A stretch of 5,447 nucleotides of DNA from WLMZ01 sp031367435 (lineage in GTDB: Bacteria > Actinomycetota > Acidimicrobiia > Acidimicrobiales > Ilumatobacteraceae): contig JANLPV010000083.1 in assembly GCA_031367435.1 (NCBI GenBank), positions 1 to 5,447 on the forward strand, in the 5' to 3' direction. Made by a program: the position numbers and the translations under genes. Below are positions 1 to 4,763 of this stretch, piece by piece. Position 1 is the stretch's first letter. Every line of letters starts with the position of its first letter. Below the pieces are notes generated by a model. It had not been told where the DNA came from. It did no database searches and saw only the letters and a program-made list of their open reading frames with translations.

Positions 1-305
1 AGGTCGTGATGAAAAGTCGACCCGCCCAAGCGGCCGAGGCGTGGCACGCGGCATCCCCACTTTCTCAGGTTCGAGTCGACGCGCCGCCGTTCTTCATCGT
101 GCAAGGCGCGCGCGACACCCTGGCGTGGAGGGAAGACGCGCAAGCATTTGCCGCAGCCCTGGGCCGGGTCTCTGCGAGCGCCGTTGGCTACGCGGAAATT
201 CCGTATGCACAGCACGCATTCGATCTGATGACCACCCGTCGCAGTGTGCACACCGTGCGCGCCATCACCCGCTTCCTCGAGTACGCGCGCACACTCCCTC
301 ACTGA
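1..305 (+). CDS. alpha/beta-hydrolase (Lip-type carboxylesterase), C-terminal part
   Basis: Only the last ~100 residues are present; the reading frame (first full codon at base 3) is open to the window edge, so the start lies upstream. The segment shows the C-terminal third of an alpha/beta-hydrolase of the hormone-sensitive-lipase / BD-FAE type common in actinobacteria: a W-H-A-A-S-P-L entry, then A-P-P-F-F-I-V-Q-G-A-R-D-T-L, where the Asp (codon 114-116) is the expected acid of the catalytic triad, then Y-A-E-I-P-Y-A-Q-H-A-F-D, where the His (213-215) is the expected base. The nucleophile Ser and oxyanion-hole region would be upstream of the window. The family hydrolyses ester bonds of lipids or small carboxylic esters; the substrate here cannot be told. 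It converges on cysM, with 55 bp between the two stop codons. Family assignment is firm, the precise function is not. Confidence 0.85.
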   Translation, partial: VVMKSRPAQAAEAWHAASPLSQVRVDAPPFFIVQGARDTLAWREDAQAFAAALGRVSASAVGYAEIPYAQHAFDLMTTRRSVHTVRAITRFLEYARTLPH

Positions 306-325
306 CGTGCCCGACCAGTCGCACC

Positions 326-339
326 GCGGCTCACGCCGC
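326..339. terminator. possible hairpin terminator between convergent genes
   Basis: A perfect 5-bp GC stem (GCGGC/GCCGC) with a TCAC loop lies in the 55-bp gap between the stop codons of the hydrolase and cysM. Just after it a second, overlapping pairing (CCGCC with GGCGG, about 336-353) is possible. There is no clear T-run on either side, so it could act as a weak bidirectional terminator or simply reflect GC-rich sequence. Confidence 0.3.
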
Positions 340-360
340 CTCCCACGGGCGGGCGGGCGA

Positions 361-1311
361 TTAGAAGTAGATGATCGATTCGGCTTTGGCTTCGGCCGCA
401 TCGAGGTCGTCGGTGTAGGCACCTGTGGAGAGATACTTCCATCCACCGTCACACACAATGAATGCAATCACGCCGCTGTCGATTTCGCCGGCGACCTTGG
501 CCGCGCCTGCCATAGCGGCACCCGCAGAAATGCCAGCGAAGATGCCGCACTCACGCACGAGTCGGCGCGTCCATTCCAGACTCTCGCGTGGGCGTACGAC
601 GCGCTTGCGATCGAGCAGCTCGAAGCCGTGCCAATTCTCAAAGACCGGCGGGATGTAACCATCTTCCAGATTGCGCAGCCCTTCGACGCGCTCGCCAAGT
701 GGTGGTTCGATCGCAATGATCTTGATGTTCGGGTTCTGTTCTTTCAGATATCGACCGGTGCCCATGAGCGTGCCGCTCGTACCGAGGCCGGCCACGAAGT
801 GGGTGATCTCAGGCAGATCACGCCAAATCTCCGGACCGGTTCCTTCATAGTGAGCCCGCGGGTTCGCGTCGTTGCCGTACTGATACATGAAGCACCAATG
901 TGGGTTGGCAGCAGCCATTTCCTGAGCGCGACGAACGGCACCGTTGCTGCCCTCTTCGCCGGGCGTGAGGATGAGTTCTGCACCGAAGACCTCGAGCATC
1001 TGGCGACGCTCGATGCTCACGCTCTCGGGCATGAGAATCTTGATCGGATAGCCCTTCATGCCTGCGATCGCGGCGAGAGCAATACCCGTGTTGCCGGACG
1101 ACGGTTCGATGATGGTTTGCCCCGGCACGAGGTCGCCGTCTTTTTCGGCCTGTTCAATCATGCTCTTGGCGATGCGGTCCTTGACGGAACCGAATGGATT
1201 CTGGCTTTCCAGCTTGCCGAAAATACGCACATTGGGGTTCGGCGACAGCACGCTGACGTCGACCATCGGGGTATTGCCAATCATGTCGAGCACGTTTTCG
1301 TATGGCACCAC
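361..1311 (-). CDS. cysM: cysteine synthase CysM, O-phosphoserine sulfhydrylase type (PLP-dependent)
   Basis: A cytoplasmic fold-type II PLP enzyme that forms cysteine by beta-replacement on an activated serine. Numbering from the upstream TTG at 1326: the PLP Schiff-base lysine is K49 in N-P-F-G-S-V-K-D-R; the substrate loop is P-S-S-G-N-T-G (75-81); the phosphate-binding glycine/threonine loop is G-T-S-G-T-L-M-G-T-G (182-191); and G-I-S-A-G-A is at 265-270. The close match to M. tuberculosis CysM includes R218 in V-E-G-L-R-N, aligned with Mtb Arg220, which selects O-phosphoserine, and an aromatic/hydrophobic C-terminal tail. Start: a GGAGG (1321-1317) lies 5 nt before GTG at 1311 and 8 nt before GTG at 1308; these are preferred over TTG 1326, which would lie upstream of the SD. 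Last gene of the mec-redoxin-cysM cluster, with its own probable promoter. In mycobacteria the sulfur donor is thiocarboxylated CysO; no cysO is seen here. Confidence 0.95.
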   Translation of the reverse strand: MVPYENVLDMIGNTPMVDVSVLSPNPNVRIFGKLESQNPFGSVKDRIAKSMIEQAEKDGDLVPGQTIIEPSSGNTGIALAAIAGMKGYPIKILMPESVSIERRQMLEVFGAELILTPGEEGSNGAVRRAQEMAAANPHWCFMYQYGNDANPRAHYEGTGPEIWRDLPEITHFVAGLGTSGTLMGTGRYLKEQNPNIKIIAIEPPLGERVEGLRNLEDGYIPPVFENWHGFELLDRKRVVRPRESLEWTRRLVRECGIFAGISAGAAMAGAAKVAGEIDSGVIAFIVCDGGWKYLSTGAYTDDLDAAEAKAESIIYF

Positions 1312-1347
1312 GGCAGCCTCCGGCAAATCCCGATATCTCCGGTCGGA

Positions 1348-1356
1348 ATTGTACCA
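1348..1356 (-). promoter_or_regulatory. probable cysM promoter (extended -10)
   Basis: On the minus strand the gap before cysM holds TGGTACAAT, an extended -10 (TG-n) with TACAAT one base from the TATAAT consensus. Transcription would start near 1341, giving a leader of about 30 nt that includes the GGAGG of cysM. No convincing -35 is seen, as usual for extended -10 promoters. It would let cysM be expressed independently of the upstream redoxin gene. Confidence 0.45.
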
Positions 1357-1393
1357 ATTTGGCGGAGGATCAACTCACCGGACGCAAACCGTC

Positions 1394-1418
1394 GGCACTG
1401 GCCCCGCGCTCGGGTGCC
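1394..1418 (-). terminator. hairpin after the redoxin stop codon, possible terminator/attenuator
   Basis: Sixteen bases past the TAG of the redoxin gene the minus-strand transcript can fold into a stem of GGCA+CCCG pairing with CGGG+TGCC, with a four-base loop and a five-base bulge on one arm. No T-run follows, so efficient intrinsic termination is doubtful. Its position between the redoxin gene and the probable cysM promoter makes it a candidate for partial uncoupling of cysM. Confidence 0.3.
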
Positions 1419-1433
1419 CAGGCTCAGACTTTG

Positions 1434-2468
1434 CTAGTCCTCGCGACCAGTGCGGAGCCGATAGCCCGGGCTGCCGGCCGACTGCCATTCCTCTACGAAC
1501 GAGAAGAACTCGGTGCCGAAGGGGTCGACATCGTGCATCGGCATACTGCCTCGGCGAATCACCCAGTCGTAGGGTGCAAGCGCCTCGGCCGCCGACAGAT
1601 GCGCAGAGGCACCAAAAGCATCGCCACGATCGTGCAGCAGCACGGCCACGCGACGATGGAGCCGCGCGAGTTGCAACTCACGAGTCGGTCGTTCCATGTT
1701 CGTGGCGACTTCGCGATCGGAAAGATCGCGCTCGTTGCGCAACACCCACGCTCGGAGCAGATCGTGATGTACCGACGAATCGATGTGCGCGAAGGCTCGA
1801 AACCGATCGTCACCCATTGCTGTGTCGGCAGGGCGCACAATGTGACCGTCCTCGTCGATCCACACAGTCGCGGGAACATTTACGATTCCGTATCGTTCGG
1901 CCACGATGTAATCGCGATCGATCAGCACGTTGAGTTCGGGTGAGTGGGCCGCCCACTCACGGACCGCATCGACATCGCTGTCGATCGCGACCGCGATGAT
2001 CGACAAACCATGAGGGCCGAGTTCTTCCTGAAGTTGCTGCCACACGGGCAGCTCATACCGACAGCCTCACCAACTCGACCATGCAAGCAGCAGTACCTTG
2101 CGTCGGTTGAAGTCGTGCAGGCTGACGGGTTTGCCCGACAGGTTCTGCAGTGTGAAATCGGGGGCCCGCAACGACACCATCTGCTGCGCACGTTCGGGCG
2201 CCGAGACTGTGAGCGCGGCGACACCGCGCTCTGGGTCGGTGACCGCACACAGCCCGATGATCGGGGCTGCCTCTTGCAGATCGATGAGCCCATACGAGAG
2301 CACCTTTTCGGGGTGATAGATCGGCGCGCACAGTTCATCGCGGCAGAGGCCCTCGGGCTTCAACGTCCACCCGGTGAGCGCGGTGAACGCCTCGGGTTGC
2401 ATCAGCCAGCGCTTGCCGAGTTCGGCCTCGACCTCGATGTGTTCGGCCTCATTGATAACGGTTGCCAT
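1434..2468 (-). CDS. thioredoxin-like (TlpA/AhpC-type redoxin) selenoprotein, UGA read as selenocysteine
   Basis: One continuous frame of 344 residues, interrupted only by TGA at codon 134; the frame is the same before and after, so no frameshift is needed. Residues 1-95 form an N-terminal module with W-T-L-K-P-E-G-L-C-R-D-E-L-C (C42, C47). Residues 98-230 are a redoxin domain: APDFTLQNLSGKPVSLHDF, strand KVLLLAW, then S-S-W-U134-G-C136-R-Y-E-L-P-V-W, and the thioredoxin cis-proline in Y-G-I-V-N-V-P199. Residues 262-340 look like a short helical (TPR-like) tail ending in D-W-V-I-R-R-G-S-M-P and D-P-F-G-x-E-F-F. Sec would replace the N-terminal attacking Cys. No signal peptide, so cytoplasmic. 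The ATG at 2468 is preceded by AGGGGAG and lies 26 nt after the mec stop, implying one operon; GTG 2498, overlapping the mec stop as GTGA, is an alternative. A nonsense mutation or base error is the rival reading, but the downstream SECIS-like hairpin argues against it. Substrate unknown. Confidence 0.82.
2036..2052 (-). promoter_or_regulatory. predicted bacterial SECIS element
   Basis: In the minus-strand mRNA, 14 nt after the UGA, GCUGCC pairs perfectly with GGCAGC around the five-base loop CGUGU. The loop begins 21 nt after the UGA and has G at its second position, which fits the general bacterial SECIS pattern (stem-loop shortly after the UGA, guanine in the first two loop bases, recognised by SelB). 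A lower UGA/UCA pairing (2055-2053 with 2031-2029) could extend the stem across a four-base bulge. The hairpin lies inside codons 140-145, so it also encodes protein. Confidence 0.7.
2067..2069 (-). other. in-frame UGA, predicted selenocysteine codon (Sec134)
   Basis: The TGA replaces the cysteine codon expected after S-S-W in the thioredoxin active site, and is followed directly by G-C-R-Y-E-L-P in the same frame. Coding similarity to the redoxin fold is uninterrupted across it. Without Sec insertion the product would stop at 133 residues, before its redox centre. Confidence 0.8.
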
Positions 2469-2494
2469 TGACTCCCCTTTGCCCGTGCTGATCG

Positions 2495-2896
2495 TCACGC
2501 AACCGCGATGGTTTCTTCATCGATCGTGCCGTCTACGAGAAGATAGCTGCGAACTTCCGGCGCATCACGCTTGAGGCTGACAATGATGTAGTGCCACGAG
2601 GGATCGGGGGCCTGATTGACGTCGGTCTGACTCGGGTACGGCTCGGTATGGGTATGACTGTGCATCACGCCGATGATCTCCATGCCGTCGTGTTCGGCCT
2701 CGCGCTCGGCGCGCAGCATCGCCTTTGGTTCGATGGTGTAGACCTTGCCCGAGCGCGTCGTGTTCGCGCAGCCCACAAATCGGAGCACCTGGTTGCTGTT
2801 GGGGTGACCAATGAGCAGTCCGCACGCCTCTTCGGGATAGCAGTCGTATGCCTGGGCGATCATGCCTGCGAAAGCGGAGCGAGAAACAGCCAACAT
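2495..2896 (-). CDS. mec: Mec-like JAMM metallopeptidase (CysO-cysteine hydrolase family)
   Basis: A 133-residue zinc peptidase of the JAB1/MPN/Mov34 (JAMM) fold. The whole metal site is visible: the catalytic Glu in P-E-E-A-C-G-L-L (E23), the zinc ligands H79 and H81 in M-H-S-H-T, then S89 and D92 in Y-P-S-Q-T-D. The arrangement matches M. tuberculosis Mec, which cuts the newly made cysteine from the C-terminus of the carrier CysO, including the following S-W-H-Y-I-I-V-S and E-V-R-S-Y core. First gene of the minus-strand cluster ahead of the redoxin and cysM, supporting a cysteine-synthesis role. It starts at ATG 2896 without a recognisable SD; a TAGCGT 9 nt upstream would fit a nearly leaderless transcript. 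Odd point: its expected substrate gene, cysO, is absent from the window, so the carrier must be encoded elsewhere or differ. Confidence 0.92.
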   Translation of the reverse strand: MLAVSRSAFAGMIAQAYDCYPEEACGLLIGHPNSNQVLRFVGCANTTRSGKVYTIEPKAMLRAEREAEHDGMEIIGVMHSHTHTEPYPSQTDVNQAPDPSWHYIIVSLKRDAPEVRSYLLVDGTIDEETIAVA

Positions 2897-2977
2897 CGTG
2901 AGCGAACGCTAGCGGTACGCTTGCCGCTTCCTCATCTTCGGGGCCTTCCTACTCTTCGGATCCAGCACTGACCCACC
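2897..2977. promoter_or_regulatory. divergent promoter region for mec (minus) and smpB (plus)
   Basis: This 81-bp gap must hold promoters for both divergent units. Candidate -10 boxes are TAGCGT on the minus strand (2911-2906), 9 nt before the mec ATG, and TACTCT on the plus strand (2950-2955), 22 nt before the smpB ATG. Both only fit the loose TAnnnT pattern and no -35 is convincing. Confidence 0.3.
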
Positions 2978-3457
2978 ATGGCAACTGACGGCATCAAGAT
3001 CATCGCCAGCAACCGCAAGGCGCGCTTCGATTACAACGTGCTCGACACGCTCGAGGCCGGCATTGTGCTGCAGGGCAGTGAGGTAAAGGTGCTGCGGCTC
3101 GGGCATCTGCAAATTGCCGATGCATACGCGCGTGTGGTGAACGGCGAACTGTGGCTCGATGGTGTGCACATTCCCCCATACGCGTTCGCGCATGGCATTG
3201 GGGCGCACGATCCAGATCGCGCGCGCAAGTTGCTGGTGAAAGCGAACGAGATCAGCAAGCTCGCAGCCCGCGTTGCACAGGAACGACTCAGCCTCGTGCC
3301 GCTCAGTTTCTACTTCAAAGAAGGTCGCGTCAAAGTAGAACTCGCTCTCGCTCAGGGCCGTCGCAAGGGCGACAAGCGCAACGCAATGGCCGAGCGCGAT
3401 ACGCAGCGCGAGATGCAAAGGGCCCTCGGCAGGCAACGCAAGGGCATGGACGCGTAG
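2978..3457 (+). CDS. smpB: SsrA-binding protein SmpB
   Basis: SmpB binds the tRNA-like domain of tmRNA, brings it to stalled ribosomes and places its C-terminal tail in the empty mRNA channel. The 159-residue product has the normal length and all landmarks in order: N-R-K-A-R-F-D-Y (12-19), E-A-G-I-V-L-Q-G-S-E-V-K (26-37), H-I-P-P-Y (64-68), R-K-L-L (83-86), the core L-V-P-L-S-F-Y-F-K-E-G-R-V-K-V-E-L-A-L-A (106-125), G-D-K-R (131-134), and a basic tail ending G-R-Q-R-K-G-M-D-A, close to the mycobacterial ending. Start is the ATG at 2978, which agrees with the family N-terminus; no SD is visible. Its partner RNA ssrA follows on the same strand after one intervening gene. Confidence 0.97.
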   Translation: MATDGIKIIASNRKARFDYNVLDTLEAGIVLQGSEVKVLRLGHLQIADAYARVVNGELWLDGVHIPPYAFAHGIGAHDPDRARKLLVKANEISKLAARVAQERLSLVPLSFYFKEGRVKVELALAQGRRKGDKRNAMAERDTQREMQRALGRQRKGMDA

Positions 3458-3470
3458 CGCCCTCTCGCTG

Positions 3471-4058
3471 ATGCGCGTACAACGGTCGAGTGAGCATCGA
3501 ACGATGCCATGGGCAAACGGTCGCGGTGTCACGGCGGAGATCCGCGCGTGGCCGCCGACGCCTCTCGAGTGGGCGTGGCGACTCAGCATTGCCGACGTTG
3601 CCGATGACTGCCCGTTCTCGGTGATGCCCGGCGTCGATCGACACATCATGGTCGTCAACGGTGTCGGGATGGGTTTGACCGTTGACGGTTCACTCGAACA
3701 ACGCGTGACCCTCGGTGCGAGTGCACTGTCATTCTCGGGCGATGCCATCACGTCGTGCCGGCTACTCGATGGGCCAATCGCGGATCTGAATCTGATGGTG
3801 CGACGCGACATCGGTGAGGGTGCGCTTCATTTCGAGCGCATGCGGTCCGGACATCGAATCAACGAGGCCGATGTAGTGGGCAGCCATCGTCGTGTCGTGG
3901 CGGTAGTCGTGGTGCACGGGCACGTAGCGGTGGGCTCGGTCGAACTCGCGCCGTTCGACGCGCTCTTGCTTGAGCCAGAAGCACTTATGCCGAGACTGGT
4001 CGCTCTTTCGGAGTCGAGTGTTGCGATCGCGACGTTCTCAGAAATGTCGGCGGCGTAA
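3471..4058 (+). CDS. HutD/Ves family cupin protein
   Basis: A 195-residue protein of the HutD/Ves family (double beta-barrel cupin fold). Diagnostic segments are M-P-W-A-N-G-R-G-V-T (12-21), W-R-L-S-I-A-D-V (36-43), P-F-S-V-M-P-G-V-D-R-H-I-M-V-V (48-62), F-S-G-D-A (88-92) and L-L-D-G-P-I-A-D-L-N-L-M-V-R-R (98-112). In Pseudomonas, HutD is encoded with the histidine-utilisation genes and has been proposed to bind a pathway intermediate; E. coli Ves has been linked to cold response. No hut gene lies here, so that role cannot be assumed. It starts 13 nt after smpB, probably in the same transcript, at ATG 3471 without an SD; ATG 3504 would remove the residues that normally precede P-W-x-N-G. The family call is secure, the function is not. 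Confidence 0.88.
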   Translation: MRVQRSSEHRTMPWANGRGVTAEIRAWPPTPLEWAWRLSIADVADDCPFSVMPGVDRHIMVVNGVGMGLTVDGSLEQRVTLGASALSFSGDAITSCRLLDGPIADLNLMVRRDIGEGALHFERMRSGHRINEADVVGSHRRVVAVVVVHGHVAVGSVELAPFDALLLEPEALMPRLVALSESSVAIATFSEMSAA

Positions 4059-4070
4059 CGCCGGCAACGT

Positions 4071-4079
4071 TGCTACAGT
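4071..4079 (+). promoter_or_regulatory. probable ssrA promoter (extended -10)
   Basis: TGCTACAGT is a TG-n extended -10 with TACAGT. Transcription would start near 4086, leaving about 26 nt of 5' leader to be removed by RNase P at 4112. No good -35 is seen 16-18 bp upstream. Confidence 0.4.
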
Positions 4080-4111
4080 CGTGGGCGCACCAAGCGGTGC
4101 ACCAAACATAC

Positions 4112-4499
4112 GGGGCTGACAGGTTTCGACGTCAGTGTCGCAGTTCGGTCATGCGACCCGAGTTGCTCAGACTCGTTAAACGGGGTACAAACAAGAATTG
4201 CCAACCAGCAGTTCATTCTCACCGCCTAATTCTTAGGTGAGTGAAGAATAATCGTGAGCAGAAATGTCGCACGGGGCCGATCCACCGCAGCCCGGCAACA
4301 GAAGCGGGGGATGACGGCGAGAAAGAACGCTGGCTGCAGGAAAGTCTGCTGACGATTCGGAAAGACGATTCGCGGGCCACCACTTTCGGGTGATGGCCAG
4401 CCGACCCGCCGGTGTTGCTGCGTCAGCGATACAGCGGGAATGGTCGTATCACGGGCGTTCAACGGCTGATGGACGGGGGTTCGATTCCCCCCAGCTCCA
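4112..4499 (+). ncRNA. ssrA: transfer-messenger RNA (tmRNA)
   Basis: One-piece tmRNA of about 388 nt. The 5' end GGGGCTG (4112-4118) pairs with CAGCTCC (4492-4498), with a G-U at the third pair, the alanine identity element; A4499 is the discriminator. The T arm is GGGGG / TTCGATT / CCCCC (4475-4491). The CCA is not encoded (the next bases are CAA), so it must be added after transcription. The best tag frame starts at GCC 4200 and reads A-N-Q-Q-F-I-L-T-A, ending at TAA 4227-4229. That stop lies in the loop of a stem formed by CTCACC (4218-4223) and GGTGAG (4235-4240), the usual place of the tag stop codon in helix 5. With SmpB it tags and releases proteins stuck on broken messages. The -LTA end departs from the usual -LAA. 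Confidence 0.95.
4200..4229 (+). other. tmRNA tag-peptide reading frame (ANQQFILTA, stop TAA)
   Basis: Nine codons from GCC to TAA within ssrA. The A-N start, a central aromatic residue, a hydrophobic end and a stop codon in the helix-5 loop all fit a proteolysis tag. The resume codon is inferred by pattern, because the bases just before it do not give an unambiguous signal. The other readings give no plausible tag. Confidence 0.65.
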
Positions 4500-4697
4500 C
4501 AAGACATAACACCACGTAGATGATCCTTTCCGAGGTCTTCAGACGGGGCCAATCTACCGGATTTCTACCGCTACCGGAACTTGACATCGAAACTGCTGGT
4601 ACCGCCCGAGAATCGACCTGGCAGTTCGGGTGCTCGGATGGGAACTGGGCCACGTTCCATGCCCCTCATCAAGTCCCGGGCCATACTTGCGACCATG
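4500..4697. other. non-coding spacer after tmRNA
   Basis: About 200 bp without a supportable gene. It contains an inverted repeat GTAGAT (4516-4521) / ATCTAC (4552-4557) that could fold the tmRNA trailer but has no T-run, and three copies of CTACCG (4554, 4565, 4571). Short open frames on both strands show no recognisable protein. No integrase or copy of the tmRNA 3' end is seen. Confidence 0.5.
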
Positions 4698-4742
4698 TAT
4701 AGCGATTTCTAATTAAATCTAGTTAAACGCTATATGTCGCTA
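4698..4742. repeat. AT-rich inverted and helically phased repeats, possible operator
   Basis: In a sharp AT-rich patch, TATAGCG (4698-4704) is matched by the inverted copy CGCTATA (4728-4734), and TAGCGA (4700-4705) by TCGCTA (4737-4742). Between and through them CTA recurs at 4709, 4719, 4730 and 4740, about one helical turn apart, with CTAATTAAA and CTAGTTAAA as tandem near-copies. It sits just upstream of the ATPase start and overlaps the expected -35 region, so a regulator-binding site is plausible. Confidence 0.45.
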
Positions 4743-4750
4743 GATACTGG

Positions 4751-4756
4751 TACACT
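4751..4756 (+). promoter_or_regulatory. candidate -10 box for a leaderless ATPase transcript
   Basis: TACACT ends 7 nt before the ATG at 4764, which would place the transcription start on or next to the A of the start codon. No SD precedes that ATG, which fits leaderless translation as is common in actinobacteria. Confidence 0.4.
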
Positions 4757-4763
4757 TCGGTGC

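Noticed and set aside
1312..1433. Riboswitch or T-box in the leader of cysM
   Set aside because: The leader from the likely start site is only about 30 nt and shows no T-box or S-box signature; the hairpin upstream lies before the predicted promoter.
244..1437. Long 397-codon plus-strand open frame antisense to cysM
   Set aside because: It is the complement of a clearly real, conserved cysM, has no recognisable protein features, and such antisense frames are common in GC-rich coding DNA.
1434..2498. Redoxin locus as two separate genes or as a frameshifted pseudogene
   Set aside because: Both parts are in the same frame, the only interruption is TGA at the catalytic Cys position, and a SECIS-like hairpin follows. 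A point nonsense mutation remains possible but is less likely.
2496..2498. GTG at 2498 overlapping the mec stop as the redoxin start
   Set aside because: It adds ten low-complexity residues and lacks an SD; the ATG at 2468 has AGGGGAG just upstream. Coupled initiation at the GTG cannot be fully excluded.
2909..3811. 300-codon minus-strand open frame across smpB and the start of hutD
   Set aside because: It lies opposite two conserved genes and shows no family motif.
4049..4062. CGGCG-TAA-CGCCG hairpin over the hutD stop codon
   Set aside because: Short stem with a three-base loop and no T-run; the ssrA promoter lies just after it. Too weak to call a terminator.
4226..4653. Two minus-strand frames (4552-4226 and 4653-4459) with endings such as GGNRTPV and ELGGIEPPS
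   Set aside because: These are the familiar spurious translations of the complement of tmRNA/tRNA 3' ends, not proteins.
4520..4702. 60-codon plus-strand frame after ssrA
   Set aside because: No SD, no recognisable domain and no homologous pattern; treated as non-coding spacer.
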